From contig NZ_JAFBDO010000008.1 in assembly GCF_016908295.1 (NCBI RefSeq), forward strand, positions 1 through 64,000: a stretch of 64,000 nucleotides of DNA, read 5' to 3'. The translations under genes were made by a program, and so were the position numbers. The stretch comes from Thalassobacillus pellis. GTDB taxonomy: Bacteria > Bacillota > Bacilli > Bacillales > Halobacillaceae. Under the pieces are notes generated by a model that had not been told where the DNA came from, searched no databases, and saw only the letters and a list, made by a program, of their open reading frames with translations. Below are positions 54,763 to 64,000 of this stretch, piece after piece (position 1 is the stretch's first letter; each line of letters starts with the position of its first letter).

Positions 54763-57700
54763 TTACCCTAATATTCTTTGCATCATTTTATCAATATACG
54801 TGTCTCTATCGTCATATTGGAATAATATATGACGATTCTCCATTTCCGTTTTGGAAAATGTGTATCCTGTGTTGATTAAGTCATGATAATTGGTGTTTGA
54901 GATTATAAAAGAATTTAGTACAACAGAAGAATCATTGAGCTTATGTTCCAAATCCTTAATTGCAAAGTAAAACTCAAGCTTCGGGTCTGTAATGGAAAGA
55001 TTTCTAATCCCTTTTGGATCCGCAAAGGTGATGTACTGTTTACCTTTGTATATTATCCAGATAATAAAATCCGGGTAAAATCCTCCTGCCTCAAAAAAAC
55101 CAATCCCACGACCTCTTGATTGATTTCGTAAAACATATATTTGTTTATCATCAAAATAATTCTTGTTGTATTCGTAGTAACTCTTCAAATCTTTAAGAAA
55201 AACATACTCGTCTTTATTTAAAGCTACTGGTTTTATTTCAAGTGTTGATGTTTTACCTTCATATGTGATAAGAGGCTCGTAAAGATGTTGATCTAATAAG
55301 AAAGCTTTTAAATCTCCAAAATAAAGGTTTTTAACTTTCTTTCTCTCTAAGGCAGCTTTAAATTTTTTCAGTTCTTCTATCAGACTGCTTTGTTCTTCTT
55401 TATCAAGGAATAATTGGTATTCACTTAAGAAATTTTTGTCATCTTCTTTTAGATCATAATACTCCATATGAGGAGCTTCCCAAGATTTTTTTTCCTCTAT
55501 ATAGTACTTTTCACAATATTTTTTCAATAGAACTACAGCTATCTCTTCCCATTTTCTAACATCAGTAAAACTATAAAACTCAAGTTCTCTATCAGGGATT
55601 TGAAGAATGTACCAGGTATCATCTGTTAACAGTTCGATTATTTGTTCTTTCGTTATTAACATGTTGTACCAAGAACGTTCCTTAATAAACTTTTGCAACT
55701 CAAAGTAAATGTGGTCCATATCAATAAAAGCTAAGTGAAACGGTTTAAAGGTTGCATTGTTCAATGTTGCTAATTGAGTTTCTCTTACCTTACCTGATAC
55801 TTCACCGCTTTCTTTCAATTGAATTTTTGGGTACCAATTCACTATTATTTTTTTGTTTGAAGGAGTTGGTTTATTTGGTTTTATTAGATCAAGCTTTGGC
55901 CCTTGTTTTTTAAAATTCATTCCTTCCTTAAGTCTTATAGACTTTAATTTCAAATTTCTTTTTTTATAGTTCTTTATAACCGGTAATGTTATCTCTTCAA
56001 ATTCCACATCAGTTTTTATACCTTCTTCTTCTAAATATTCTTTAAATTGCTGCATATAATCTGCTCGAATACCGAAGATATTTAAAGTTTCAATGTATTT
56101 TAAGTAACTAATATTTGTTACATTCGGAGCCTGTTCTTTTATAGCAGTGCTTCTCTTCAGAGTAAAATCAAAACCCTTTAATCGAACACCTCTTCCAAAC
56201 AATTGAATAATTTGAGAACCTTCACTTCTCCCCATATTCATTAGTCCCATTGTACTAACTCGCCAGCTACTCCATCCTTCAGTAAACTTCTTAGAACCAA
56301 TAAGTAAATTTATTGTTGATAATTTATTATTAATGGTGTGAAAATATGATTCAGCAAAATCCCTTTCAGTAGCTATTAGCTCAGGATAATCCTCACATAA
56401 CTTCCATAATTGAGAAGCATCACCTACATTAATTACACCAAACGGCGTACTATCTCCAAGTCTAAGTGCTAATTCACTATCTTGTCCTTTTAATTTTTCT
56501 ACTTTTAAAGTGGCTTTAGCAACTTTGGAGTTAAATAACACTTTCAATACGTCTTCGTATATTTCTTTTGAAGACATCTCTAGGGAAGATAAGTAAGGAA
56601 AAGAATTTCTGAATATTTCCTGGCCTTTACCATCAAGCAAACCTGGTTTACCACTAAGTAAAAATTGAATATACCTTGTACTTTCATTATCTTCTTTAAT
56701 AAAACGTGCAATAAATAAAAGAACATCTGTAACGTCCGATACTTTTTTGCCTTTTTGTGTACGAACTGCGTTTACACTGCCTCCAACAAAGACCCACAAC
56801 GGCTTTTCTATTAAGAAAGGCTTATAAGATAATTCATTGTCATAGTATATTTTTAGCTGTTGATAAAAAGACATTAAGCAAGCTGTTAAATATAATTGTC
56901 GAACGTTTTCATTGCTCTCGTCTTCTAAGTTTAAAATTTGATATTCCTTTCCATAACCATCCGCATGAAAATAACGATATGAATAATCAAACAAAATACA
57001 CTTAGAATATTCATCAATAAGTTGTTTCTTCTTTGCAACGGCTTGACCAAAAGTAGCTGAATACTCAAAAGCAAATCCATTTTCGCTTAACTCTTGTCGC
57101 TTTCTCTTCCACTCATCACCGCTAGAACCACGATGACCTTCGTCAACTAATACTAGATTCTTTCCTTCAAATGAGCTAATAGCAACAGTTTTTTCTCCCA
57201 TATCATCCTTTAATTTATGAATGTCAATAACAGAAATCTCTTTCCCTCTAAATAAACCATTTTGATTTTTGTTAAATAATGAGGATTGAAGACCTGAGAG
57301 TTCAAACTCTCGAACATGTTGTTTTGACAAGTCTTCACTAGGAGTGAGTAGAATAATATGCTCTAACTCACTTTGCCTATAGTTTTTGTGAAAATAATGT
57401 AGATATTGTTTTATATTAACATGCATTATCAAGGTTTTCCCTGAACCTGTCGCATTCCAAAATGCAAGCTTTTTTAAATCCTCTATTTTGTAAAAGGATA
57501 TTTGATCCTTTTTAGGTAAATCTTTATTTACCATGTTTAATGTGTCATTTAAATCTTCAAGAAGTTGTTCTTGCTGGTTGAAATACTTATCTAAATATAC
57601 TTCTGTAAAAAGCAGAGAGAGATATTGAAAGTATTTCCACTTAATTTGCTTCTCTCGCTTTTCGCTTATTTCAAAGGTAAAGCGAACTATATTTTCATCA

Positions 57701-57933
57701 TATTGTCTTAGCATCTCTCTTGTTAGATACTTGTTATCAGACAAGCGTGAAGCAATGTGCTTATAGAAGCGCGAAACGTTATCTATATCTAATTCTTCTA
57801 ATGAGGAATCTTTCATATCCTTTGTTAGATCTTCGAAGTCTTTCGCTCCAAAAAGATCTAGCATATATTTATTAAGGATTAGTTGGTTACTAATATACGC
57901 CTTCTTTGAAGAAGTTCTTTTTGATACATTCAC
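54763..57933 (-). CDS. Type III-like restriction helicase/nuclease (Res)
   Basis: 1056 residues from a GTG after GGGGGTGATG. Superfamily 2 helicase motifs: Walker A FWNATGSGKTL at 158-168, DEGH at 264-267 (LVLVDEGHRGS), SATFGQA, and motif VI-like QLFGRGVRLKGF. Near the C-terminus GGFYPDFIIWIIYKGKQYIT followed by FADPKG gives a PD...DxK nuclease motif. Together with the methyltransferase encoded 13 bp upstream this is the translocase/nuclease half of a type III-like system. The protein should cleave DNA lacking the matching methylation. Confidence 0.88.
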   Translation of the reverse strand: MNVSKRTSSKKAYISNQLILNKYMLDLFGAKDFEDLTKDMKDSSLEELDIDNVSRFYKHIASRLSDNKYLTREMLRQYDENIVRFTFEISEKREKQIKWKYFQYLSLLFTEVYLDKYFNQQEQLLEDLNDTLNMVNKDLPKKDQISFYKIEDLKKLAFWNATGSGKTLIMHVNIKQYLHYFHKNYRQSELEHIILLTPSEDLSKQHVREFELSGLQSSLFNKNQNGLFRGKEISVIDIHKLKDDMGEKTVAISSFEGKNLVLVDEGHRGSSGDEWKRKRQELSENGFAFEYSATFGQAVAKKKQLIDEYSKCILFDYSYRYFHADGYGKEYQILNLEDESNENVRQLYLTACLMSFYQQLKIYYDNELSYKPFLIEKPLWVFVGGSVNAVRTQKGKKVSDVTDVLLFIARFIKEDNESTRYIQFLLSGKPGLLDGKGQEIFRNSFPYLSSLEMSSKEIYEDVLKVLFNSKVAKATLKVEKLKGQDSELALRLGDSTPFGVINVGDASQLWKLCEDYPELIATERDFAESYFHTINNKLSTINLLIGSKKFTEGWSSWRVSTMGLMNMGRSEGSQIIQLFGRGVRLKGFDFTLKRSTAIKEQAPNVTNISYLKYIETLNIFGIRADYMQQFKEYLEEEGIKTDVEFEEITLPVIKNYKKRNLKLKSIRLKEGMNFKKQGPKLDLIKPNKPTPSNKKIIVNWYPKIQLKESGEVSGKVRETQLATLNNATFKPFHLAFIDMDHIYFELQKFIKERSWYNMLITKEQIIELLTDDTWYILQIPDRELEFYSFTDVRKWEEIAVVLLKKYCEKYYIEEKKSWEAPHMEYYDLKEDDKNFLSEYQLFLDKEEQSSLIEELKKFKAALERKKVKNLYFGDLKAFLLDQHLYEPLITYEGKTSTLEIKPVALNKDEYVFLKDLKSYYEYNKNYFDDKQIYVLRNQSRGRGIGFFEAGGFYPDFIIWIIYKGKQYITFADPKGIRNLSITDPKLEFYFAIKDLEHKLNDSSVVLNSFIISNTNYHDLINTGYTFSKTEMENRHILFQYDDRDTYIDKMMQRILG

Positions 57934-57946
57934 TTTTCATCACCCC

Positions 57947-60900
57947 CTATACATCTTGACTATCAAACATTAACCGTTTAAATTCTTTTTCAATGAGAAT
58001 TACTTTCCAATTATCCTTTTCTGATTTAAGAGTTTCTAAATTGTTATCTCCATTAACATATATTTTATCAATGTTGGAGTTAAGTGAACCATAGCCTTCC
58101 TCTTCGAAAAAAACTTCTAAGTCTTCATTTTCAGATTCCAGCAAATTTCGCCATATAACCAATGCTTTTTCTCCCGAATTCAAATAACCATCTATCACTT
58201 GAAAACCTCTCTTATAATCGATTTGATTAATATTTAAGCCAAGTAGATAATTAAAAGTCTCAATTAAGTCAATAGGTTGTGTCTTACTCTCTAAACCATT
58301 GCTTATCTGCAATTTATAGTTAAATGGATCTTTGAACTCATCAATATCTATTAATGTCGCACTACCCTCAGACTCCACATCTAACATATAAGATAGAAAA
58401 TAATCTTCTTTTGCACCTTCGTGCATATTATTTTGAAGTGCCAATTCTTGCTGTGAAGTTCGCTGCAATTCAATATTATTTAGAGAGTCTTCATATGATT
58501 CTAACCGTATGTACTTAAACATGTGACTAGATCCTAGGCGTGATACAGGTTTACCATTCTTCCAATCCTTGGAATATACCACTTTTTGAATTCTAGGTTT
58601 TGTTACTGAATCGAAGTATTCTCCCATTTCAACAAGAATGTACTTTCTATTACCACTATCTTCTCTGTTTAGATTTATTACCGCGTGACCTGTAGTACCA
58701 GATCCTGCAAAAAAATCTAAAACTAAGTCATCTGAAGAAGCACCAATTTGGATAAAATCCTCTACTGCGAATATGCTTTTAGGATAATCAAATTCATTTC
58801 CTGGTATGATATTCTTTAATATATTTGTGCCTTTTGTGGAAGCATCAAACCGTTCTCCATACCATAGTGATTTAGGTAAGACAGTATTATTAGCAAAGTC
58901 TTTATGGTAAATCGTAGGTGCTTCATTACCTGTCACAAAGAAAATATCTTTTTCACATCCCTCTTTACATCTATCGTAACCCCAACGCCATCTACCTAGT
59001 CTCCCATCTTGACGTATAGGAAAGATCAAATCTAATCCATCCTTTTTATATTTAGCAATTAAATCCTCAATATAGTCATCATCAAAATTACTACCATCAT
59101 AGATTTTTTCATATTCATCACGATCAATTATTGAAACATGATCATCTATAGGGTTGTAAATAAAAGGAAAATACATATATGGACGATCCTCTCGAAAAGG
59201 CGCTGTCCCCCTTCTCCTTAGCGGAAGCTCTCTATATCTTTTTTCACCTTTTCCTCCCTTTGGATACTTATCCTTTAACTCTTCATCTGAAAGTTTTAAC
59301 CGGTTCAAAGATATTTTATCCCTATTATTTGCATAGAGTAGAGTATATTCATGGGCATCTGATACAAAAGCCTGTTCTCTTCCTTTAGGATTATGCATAA
59401 TTGCAATATTAGAAATATGGTTTTCATCTTTGAAAATTTGATTCATTACCCCTTGAAGCCTAAAGAATTCTGCATCGTCAATTGCTATTTCAAATACACC
59501 ATTGTCACTTAGCAAGCTCTTACCGAATTTCACTCGGTCGTATATCATAGAAAGCCATGAAGAATGTTTGTAACTATTCTTATATATTATTTCAGAGGCT
59601 GAAGTATTAAAAGGTGGGTCGACATATATACACTTAATCTGTTTATTATACTTCTCATGAATCAAATTCATTGCTTGGAAATTTTCACTATGAATAAGAG
59701 TGCCATCAATGTGACTATCTAGATTATTGTAGTGACTTAAAAGCTTATATTTAAACGATTTTTCGTAGAATTTGGTATCTATCATTAAATATTGGTTATT
59801 CTTTAAGAATTCTATTGTTAATGGCTCACTATAGCCAACTGACGTTAAATCACCAACAATTTCATCTATAGAAAACAACCTTATCCATTCATCAACTTGA
59901 TCTTTATTATTAATAATTTCCACATAAAATTCCTCTGGAACTTTGTCTAGTGTAATACAGTAGTTTGTCTCTACAACAAATTTCTTCTTAAGCCACAGTT
60001 TTTTTTGAAAGTCCTCAATTTGTGCAAGAAAACTTATAATTTTTCCACCGATTGACTTTATAACTTTCACTTTGGAAAGATACTGTTCAAATCGCTTCTC
60101 ATTATCTGTATCTATGTCATCTAAGTGCATAATCTCATTTTTAATGTAAAAGTCTAATTCTCTTCTTAAAAATGCCCCTAAATCTTTATGGATAAAATAA
60201 TCAAATGTATTTCTGGCTGTGTAATCGTTCAAGTGTTTTTCCAACAAAGTACGTTGTGGGTTCTTTTCTGTTGGAGACAACTCTTTTAATTCATTAACCC
60301 ATTCATAATATCCACTAGAATTAAAAATTTGATCAATTGTATCTAAGTTTATTTTCTCTCGTCTTCTTCTTTTTTCATCTGGTTTGTACTCAAACCTAAT
60401 ATAGAGCTCTCCATTTTCTTCAATAACGGGGAAATCTTGCACTAATATGAAATGTCGCTCATTATCTTTTTGGGCTTTGTTGTTATTTCGTTCAGTTTCA
60501 GCTTCAATTATTTTAAAATGCACCTTTTTACCAGAAGGTAGCTTGAATGCATAATCACGAAAATATTCAGATGATTTCACATAATACTGATCTGCATTTG
60601 CCCAATGAAGCTTAACTTCTTCACCTTCATATGGAATAGCATAAACATCTTTTTTAAAACGACGTAATGAAAGGAAATCACCTTCGTGATAATAACGCTT
60701 GAAAAAATTTGCCAAATCCGAATAAACCTCATTCTCTAAAGAAGAAATATCAATTCCTTTATTCACTCTTTCGTTAAGGGATTGATACTTTTCGGAGCTC
60801 TCTTTAGCCACACCCATATCTGATAATTGTTGCTCCAGTCTTCTCATTTCTTGTTTTAAAGTATTAATGTCTGCATCTCTATATTTCTCAAAAGCTTGTT

Positions 60901-61051
60901 TAACCTGTGGTACTAATTGGTAGTTAAAAAAACGTGTAATCTCTTCACGTTTTTGGTTCATGATACGATATGTACCAAAATCAAGATCGGATTGGTCAAA
61001 TTGAAACATTTCTTCTAAAGTTTTAATAAACTTACTTAATTGAGTACTCAT
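57947..61051 (-). CDS. Type III-like adenine methyltransferase (Mod), long N-terminus
   Basis: 1034 residues. Motif IV DPPFNT is at 478-483 and SAM motif I FAGSGTTG at 781-788. This IV-before-I order marks the beta class, typical of type III Mod and other N6-adenine methyltransferases. Ordinary Mod subunits have about 600-700 residues; here a 460-residue helical, coiled-coil-rich N-terminal region and a 200-residue C-terminal region are added, so sequence recognition is probably housed there. It is first in a mod-res operon; the 61052-61282 gap upstream contains its promoter and a GGGGG SD. Methylation specificity cannot be read. Confidence 0.88.
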   Translation of the reverse strand: MSTQLSKFIKTLEEMFQFDQSDLDFGTYRIMNQKREEITRFFNYQLVPQVKQAFEKYRDADINTLKQEMRRLEQQLSDMGVAKESSEKYQSLNERVNKGIDISSLENEVYSDLANFFKRYYHEGDFLSLRRFKKDVYAIPYEGEEVKLHWANADQYYVKSSEYFRDYAFKLPSGKKVHFKIIEAETERNNNKAQKDNERHFILVQDFPVIEENGELYIRFEYKPDEKRRRREKINLDTIDQIFNSSGYYEWVNELKELSPTEKNPQRTLLEKHLNDYTARNTFDYFIHKDLGAFLRRELDFYIKNEIMHLDDIDTDNEKRFEQYLSKVKVIKSIGGKIISFLAQIEDFQKKLWLKKKFVVETNYCITLDKVPEEFYVEIINNKDQVDEWIRLFSIDEIVGDLTSVGYSEPLTIEFLKNNQYLMIDTKFYEKSFKYKLLSHYNNLDSHIDGTLIHSENFQAMNLIHEKYNKQIKCIYVDPPFNTSASEIIYKNSYKHSSWLSMIYDRVKFGKSLLSDNGVFEIAIDDAEFFRLQGVMNQIFKDENHISNIAIMHNPKGREQAFVSDAHEYTLLYANNRDKISLNRLKLSDEELKDKYPKGGKGEKRYRELPLRRRGTAPFREDRPYMYFPFIYNPIDDHVSIIDRDEYEKIYDGSNFDDDYIEDLIAKYKKDGLDLIFPIRQDGRLGRWRWGYDRCKEGCEKDIFFVTGNEAPTIYHKDFANNTVLPKSLWYGERFDASTKGTNILKNIIPGNEFDYPKSIFAVEDFIQIGASSDDLVLDFFAGSGTTGHAVINLNREDSGNRKYILVEMGEYFDSVTKPRIQKVVYSKDWKNGKPVSRLGSSHMFKYIRLESYEDSLNNIELQRTSQQELALQNNMHEGAKEDYFLSYMLDVESEGSATLIDIDEFKDPFNYKLQISNGLESKTQPIDLIETFNYLLGLNINQIDYKRGFQVIDGYLNSGEKALVIWRNLLESENEDLEVFFEEEGYGSLNSNIDKIYVNGDNNLETLKSEKDNWKVILIEKEFKRLMFDSQDV

Positions 61052-61282
61052 TCTTATACCCCCGGTTTAAATATAAATGATATAAAATTTACTATTTTCA
61101 ATTATTATTTTAATGGATATACCATTATGAAAAATACAAGTAAAAACCTATTATATTGGACTGACATAGCATACACTACTCCATCAGTACATACTTGTTC
61201 AACATAATTATGGTATCATACAAATTTAAAAAACACTGCACATAATATTTGCCTATCGCTCTATTGATATCCAAAAATAAGA
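61052..61282. other. Intergenic, promoter region of mod-res
   Basis: AT-rich, no gene. It contains CCCCCATTATA at the end of the TOPRIM gene and, on the minus strand, the GGGGGTATAAGA that precedes the mod ATG. The break separates the restriction-modification genes from the plasmid-type genes to the right. Confidence 0.4.
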
Positions 61283-62218
61283 TTACCCCCCATTATATCC
61301 TCTAGACTTATGGTCATCATGAGTTCTTACCCTATTAACCTTTATAAGGTCTATATTCCAATCATTGTTGATAGGGAAATCGATTCTAGATAAATTACTA
61401 GGTAACAACTCATGGTATTTCTCACCAAACTCACGTCCAGCCTTATCATTATCCGTACAGAAAGTTATGTGATTCACCTTATGGCCTTCCTTCCCCATCC
61501 GTTTTATTTCATCAATCATGGTCTGACGCTTTAGTCCAGACATGGAAACTAAGCGAGTATCTTGTAGCTTTTCTTTCTTAATACTCCAATAAGAAAGTGC
61601 ATCAATGGGACTCTCAAAAAGATAAATAGAATTCGGCTTACCGATATCAACGGAAAAACCACTCGAACCATGGCTGTTTCTATCAATACCTTTAAACATA
61701 CGACCATCTTTCATCGAAGAAGTACCTTGTCGATCTGCACCTACCACCTCTCCTTGCTGCTTCCACTTAAACACTACATTCCCGAGCTTATCCTGCGCTA
61801 TTAAATCTTTATTATCAAGCCAATTAACAATCCTAGGATGAATCTTCCGTTCTTTCGTAAGATAATCTTTAGCTTTTGTCTTATTGTTCACTTCATAATG
61901 AGAAGGATATTGATAAGGCTCCTTAGGCTTTTGCTCTTGTACGTTATCCTTGACTCTGTAACCTTGCGCATTCAGATCGAGAACAGCTTCCGGGAAGCTC
62001 ATCCCATAAAACATCTTGGCAAAGTTTATGACTCCAGCTCCTTTTTCGTCTCTGGAGTTCCATGCATACATTTGGTCTTTAATTACTAAGCTGTCATGCA
62101 CTTGATGTCGGTAGTATCTTCCCTCTCTTTTCAAAGGCTCTCCTTTACGTTGAAGATAATCTATGAGATCTACATTACGAGCAACCTCCACTTGGTCCGC
62201 GCATACATGTTTGGCCAT
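61283..62218 (-). CDS. DUF3991/TOPRIM-domain protein
   Basis: 311 residues. The N-terminal third resembles a degenerate primase zinc-binding/DUF3991 module without the cysteines (DLIDYLQRKGEPLKREGRYYRHQVHDSLVI, DEKGAGVINFAKMFYGMSFPEAV). The C-terminal half is a TOPRIM domain: IYLFESPIDALSYWSIKKE with the catalytic Glu and HITFCTDNDKAGREF with the DxD. Proteins of this form are encoded in conjugative plasmids and ICEs of Gram-positive bacteria, where they probably help to prime or process transferred DNA. AGGAGGAAG SD. Confidence 0.87.
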   Translation of the reverse strand: MAKHVCADQVEVARNVDLIDYLQRKGEPLKREGRYYRHQVHDSLVIKDQMYAWNSRDEKGAGVINFAKMFYGMSFPEAVLDLNAQGYRVKDNVQEQKPKEPYQYPSHYEVNNKTKAKDYLTKERKIHPRIVNWLDNKDLIAQDKLGNVVFKWKQQGEVVGADRQGTSSMKDGRMFKGIDRNSHGSSGFSVDIGKPNSIYLFESPIDALSYWSIKKEKLQDTRLVSMSGLKRQTMIDEIKRMGKEGHKVNHITFCTDNDKAGREFGEKYHELLPSNLSRIDFPINNDWNIDLIKVNRVRTHDDHKSRGYNGG

Positions 62219-62249
62219 GCAGCACTTCCTCCTCTCTAAATTTTGATAT

Positions 62250-62278
62250 AAAAAAAGACAGGGAGAAACCTCCCTGCC
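62250..62278 (-). terminator. Terminator of ArdC-like gene
   Basis: AGGGAG / CTCCCT stem (62260-62275) extended by flanking G-C pairs, followed by TTTTTTT on the minus strand, right after the stop codon at 62278. Confidence 0.8.
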
Positions 62279-63771
62279 TAGCGTTCAACCTCTATCTTTT
62301 CTTTTTGATTTTCCTTCTCCTGAAAAGCCTCCTTACTCCCCTTTCCATTCTTCATTTCCAAAGTGGTGCTTTCTTTTTCTTTCTCCTCATGGAACTCTCG
62401 ATCCAACTTACTTTCAATTTGCGATAGTCGTTGCTCTCCGCGATCCGTTAATGGCAGTTCTTTCAATTCTTGAAGAGATTCCTTTTTGAGTTGATAAACT
62501 TCTTCTTTACTATGATTCTCTTGAAAATCACGCATCTTATTTAAACGTTCTTGCCTGTCAGTGCTTTCTTCTTTATCTAATTCTTTTCCGACGGTTGGTT
62601 CAATAAAGTTCATGAGCTCCTTTTTATAAGCATCTTTGAAATCTTGGTGGGAATACTCCTCTTTTGGCTTTTCTTCCTTACTAAATGGTCCGCTATCCCT
62701 CTCAGACTTGCTCACTTGGCTTCTGTACATATCCCGAAGTTTTTCTGAAGGTAACTTCTCCCTTTCTTGATTCTCCTCTTCTACCTCATTATTTTGTTCT
62801 TTAGCATCCATACTTTTCTCCCCTTCCTTTTCTTGTTCCATTGATTTTTCAATGGTCATAATGAATTCTTTAGCTGTTGACTGAACTTCTTGTAATAGCT
62901 TTTCATGGTCTTTAAATTCATGATCCTTGGTCCAGTGGTGCAGATAATCCAATGAGTAGTCACTGGTATCAATGTTGAAATAAGATGCAACGGTATAAGC
63001 TGTCATTTCTGCTTGAAATTCTTTCTCTGGTTTAGTGTAGTCATTCATGTCTTCCTTTGCATGAAGCTTGGCATGAGTTAGTTCATGTAACAGCGTCTTT
63101 GTGTCCTGACGCTCCGAGTTACGCGGATTTAAGGCCACTTCTCCTCGGCCGGTATAGCTCACTCCTTTGGCTGCCCCTAATTCTTCATAAGGCTCTACAA
63201 TTCGAATGTTATTTTTCTCGGCTATAGCCTCCATCCCTTTTCGAAGCTGACTATAGTTTTCAACCTTTCCATCTATCCATTTGTTAGGAAAGATCTGGGG
63301 TATATCTTTTTGAGTAGCTGATGTTTGCGAAACATCGAATACACTTCCTGTAGAATAAACAAGACGGCCATCTCGTTTGTCGAGTTGACCGTCTTTAACT
63401 AATTGCTTTTCTTTTTTCGTCGCATACTTTAAAGGTTTCCATTCACCCTCTTCATTTTGAAATTGCTGACTTAATCGATTGGGCACGAGAATTTTTAAAC
63501 TTTTCTCTCCTTTGTTTACGGAAAATCCTTTTTCTTTCCAGAATGCGTAGGAACCTACAGCTTCAGCACCTGGAAACTGGGAATCGATTAACGCTGTATT
63601 GCGTGGGGAATATCGGTGGAACTTCCCCATAAAGTTTAGATACTCCTTCATTTGTTCAGGAGAATGAAAGTGATTGGAAATGCTCTTCTCCATGCCTTCC
63701 GTCAAATGATTAATCTCTTCTTTCACCTTTTCAGGCGATTTCCTCTTATAAGATCGTTTAGTCTTCGCCAT
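62278..63771 (-). CDS. ArdC-like protein with zinc metalloprotease motif
   Basis: About 497 residues from the ATG at 63771 (GAGGGAG nine bases upstream). Residues 25-100 match the ArdC N-terminal domain (FMGKFHRYSPRNTALIDSQFPGAEAVGSYAFWKEKGFSVNKGEKSLKIL). LLHELTHAKLH at 227-237 is an HExxH zinc-protease motif (ImmA/IrrE-like). The last 170 residues are highly charged and coiled-coil-like. Relatives (LtrC-like proteins) are carried by conjugative elements; ArdC proteins protect incoming single-stranded DNA from restriction. It overlaps the next upstream gene by 14 bp. Confidence 0.85.
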   Translation of the reverse strand: MAKTKRSYKRKSPEKVKEEINHLTEGMEKSISNHFHSPEQMKEYLNFMGKFHRYSPRNTALIDSQFPGAEAVGSYAFWKEKGFSVNKGEKSLKILVPNRLSQQFQNEEGEWKPLKYATKKEKQLVKDGQLDKRDGRLVYSTGSVFDVSQTSATQKDIPQIFPNKWIDGKVENYSQLRKGMEAIAEKNNIRIVEPYEELGAAKGVSYTGRGEVALNPRNSERQDTKTLLHELTHAKLHAKEDMNDYTKPEKEFQAEMTAYTVASYFNIDTSDYSLDYLHHWTKDHEFKDHEKLLQEVQSTAKEFIMTIEKSMEQEKEGEKSMDAKEQNNEVEEENQEREKLPSEKLRDMYRSQVSKSERDSGPFSKEEKPKEEYSHQDFKDAYKKELMNFIEPTVGKELDKEESTDRQERLNKMRDFQENHSKEEVYQLKKESLQELKELPLTDRGEQRLSQIESKLDREFHEEKEKESTTLEMKNGKGSKEAFQEKENQKEKIEVER

Positions 63772-64000
63772 GACATTCAGCTCCCTCACTGATGTTCATG
63801 AGCTCTTCCATTTCCTCTTCATCGTAGTTTGGTTGGGTATCCAGAATCAGTTCCTTTGTTGATTTATTAAAAGGAATGAGCAAGTTTTCTTGATTCATTA
63901 AATGCTGCTCAAGATCGACCATTTCTTTATCATTCAATGTCAGGCTATATTCCTCTTGGCCCACTTCCATTATAAGCTCGTTATTATCGCTTAAACGCTT
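63758..64000 (-). CDS. Small plasmid-type protein, possibly cut by window edge
   Basis: From an ATG at 63970 it has 70 residues (SLTLNDKEMVDLEQHLMNQENLLIPFN, then the acidic tail DEEEMEELMNISEGAE). The frame stays open for ten more codons to the window edge and no SD precedes the ATG, so the true start probably lies outside. Its end overlaps the ArdC-like start by 14 bp, so the two are translated together. I do not recognise the family. Confidence 0.6.
   Translation of the reverse strand, partial: KRLSDNNELIMEVGQEEYSLTLNDKEMVDLEQHLMNQENLLIPFNKSTKELILDTQPNYDEEEMEELMNISEGAECHGED

Noticed and set aside
54763-61051. BREX or DISARM defence system
   Set aside because: No PglZ, BrxC, DrmA or DrmB genes are present. 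Two adjacent genes with beta-class methyltransferase and helicase-PDxK nuclease fit a type III-like system better.

Overview
The window looks like a chromosomal segment of a low-GC, spore-forming member of the Bacillaceae, probably a halotolerant genus close to Halobacillus; the genus is a guess. The left part follows the Bacillus subtilis yt/men gene order: leuS, ytqB (mnmM), ytpB, ytpA, ytoA, metK, pckA, ytlACD, ytkD, men genes, yteA. It carries typical Firmicute RNA switches, namely a T-box before leuS and an S-box before metK.

Layout. 1-330: 5' end of a 16S rRNA gene on the minus strand with its leader and two promoters. 0.6-11.9 kb: small proteins, two rhodanese-like proteins, leuS with its T-box, DUF2524, mnmM, the sesquarterpene-synthesis gene ytpB with ytpA, ytoA, metK with a SAM-I riboswitch, and a DCC-family protein. 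12-19 kb: pckA, the ytlA-ytlC-ytlD ABC importer, the Nudix gene ytkD, conserved small genes, and a FhuF-like ferric reductase beside a near-perfect Fur box. 19-29 kb: the menaquinone pathway, menF-menD-menH-menB-menE-menC on the minus strand, with menA and a menI-like thioesterase divergent on the plus strand; a 122-bp sequence is repeated three times in tandem inside the men operon. 29-40 kb: a nucleotidyltransferase, an M42 peptidase, thioredoxin-like and DUF4395 proteins, a SwrC-type RND exporter with its TetR regulator, and xpt-pbuX.

40.1-64 kb is accessory DNA. It is punctuated by copies of one motif (ATGCCGCCCAT on the plus strand). The reverse complement of this motif is the 3' end of groEL (Met-Gly-Gly-Met followed by a stop). 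In three copies (43.6, 51.05 and 54.6 kb) the motif is followed 125-127 bp to the right by a pair of 7-8 bp direct repeats with an 11-12 bp period. This resembles an integrase core site plus arm sites. I interpret the region as a stack of genomic islands inserted one after another at the groEL 3' end, oldest on the left and newest on the right, with groEL itself beyond the right edge. Each interval carries different cargo: (1) a broken spore-surface-like gene, an HTH protein and decayed FixH/Sco genes; (2) a lipoprotein, a truncated lipase and a DUF3231 protein; (3) a DrrAB-type ABC exporter and a membrane protein; (4) a compact TIR / SLATT / TRAFs-binding-domain locus that looks like an uncharacterised anti-phage system; (5) a type III-like restriction-modification pair followed by plasmid/ICE-type genes (TOPRIM, ArdC-like metalloprotease).

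The most notable items are the groEL-tail attachment array and the four-gene TIR/SLATT locus that occupies exactly one of its intervals.
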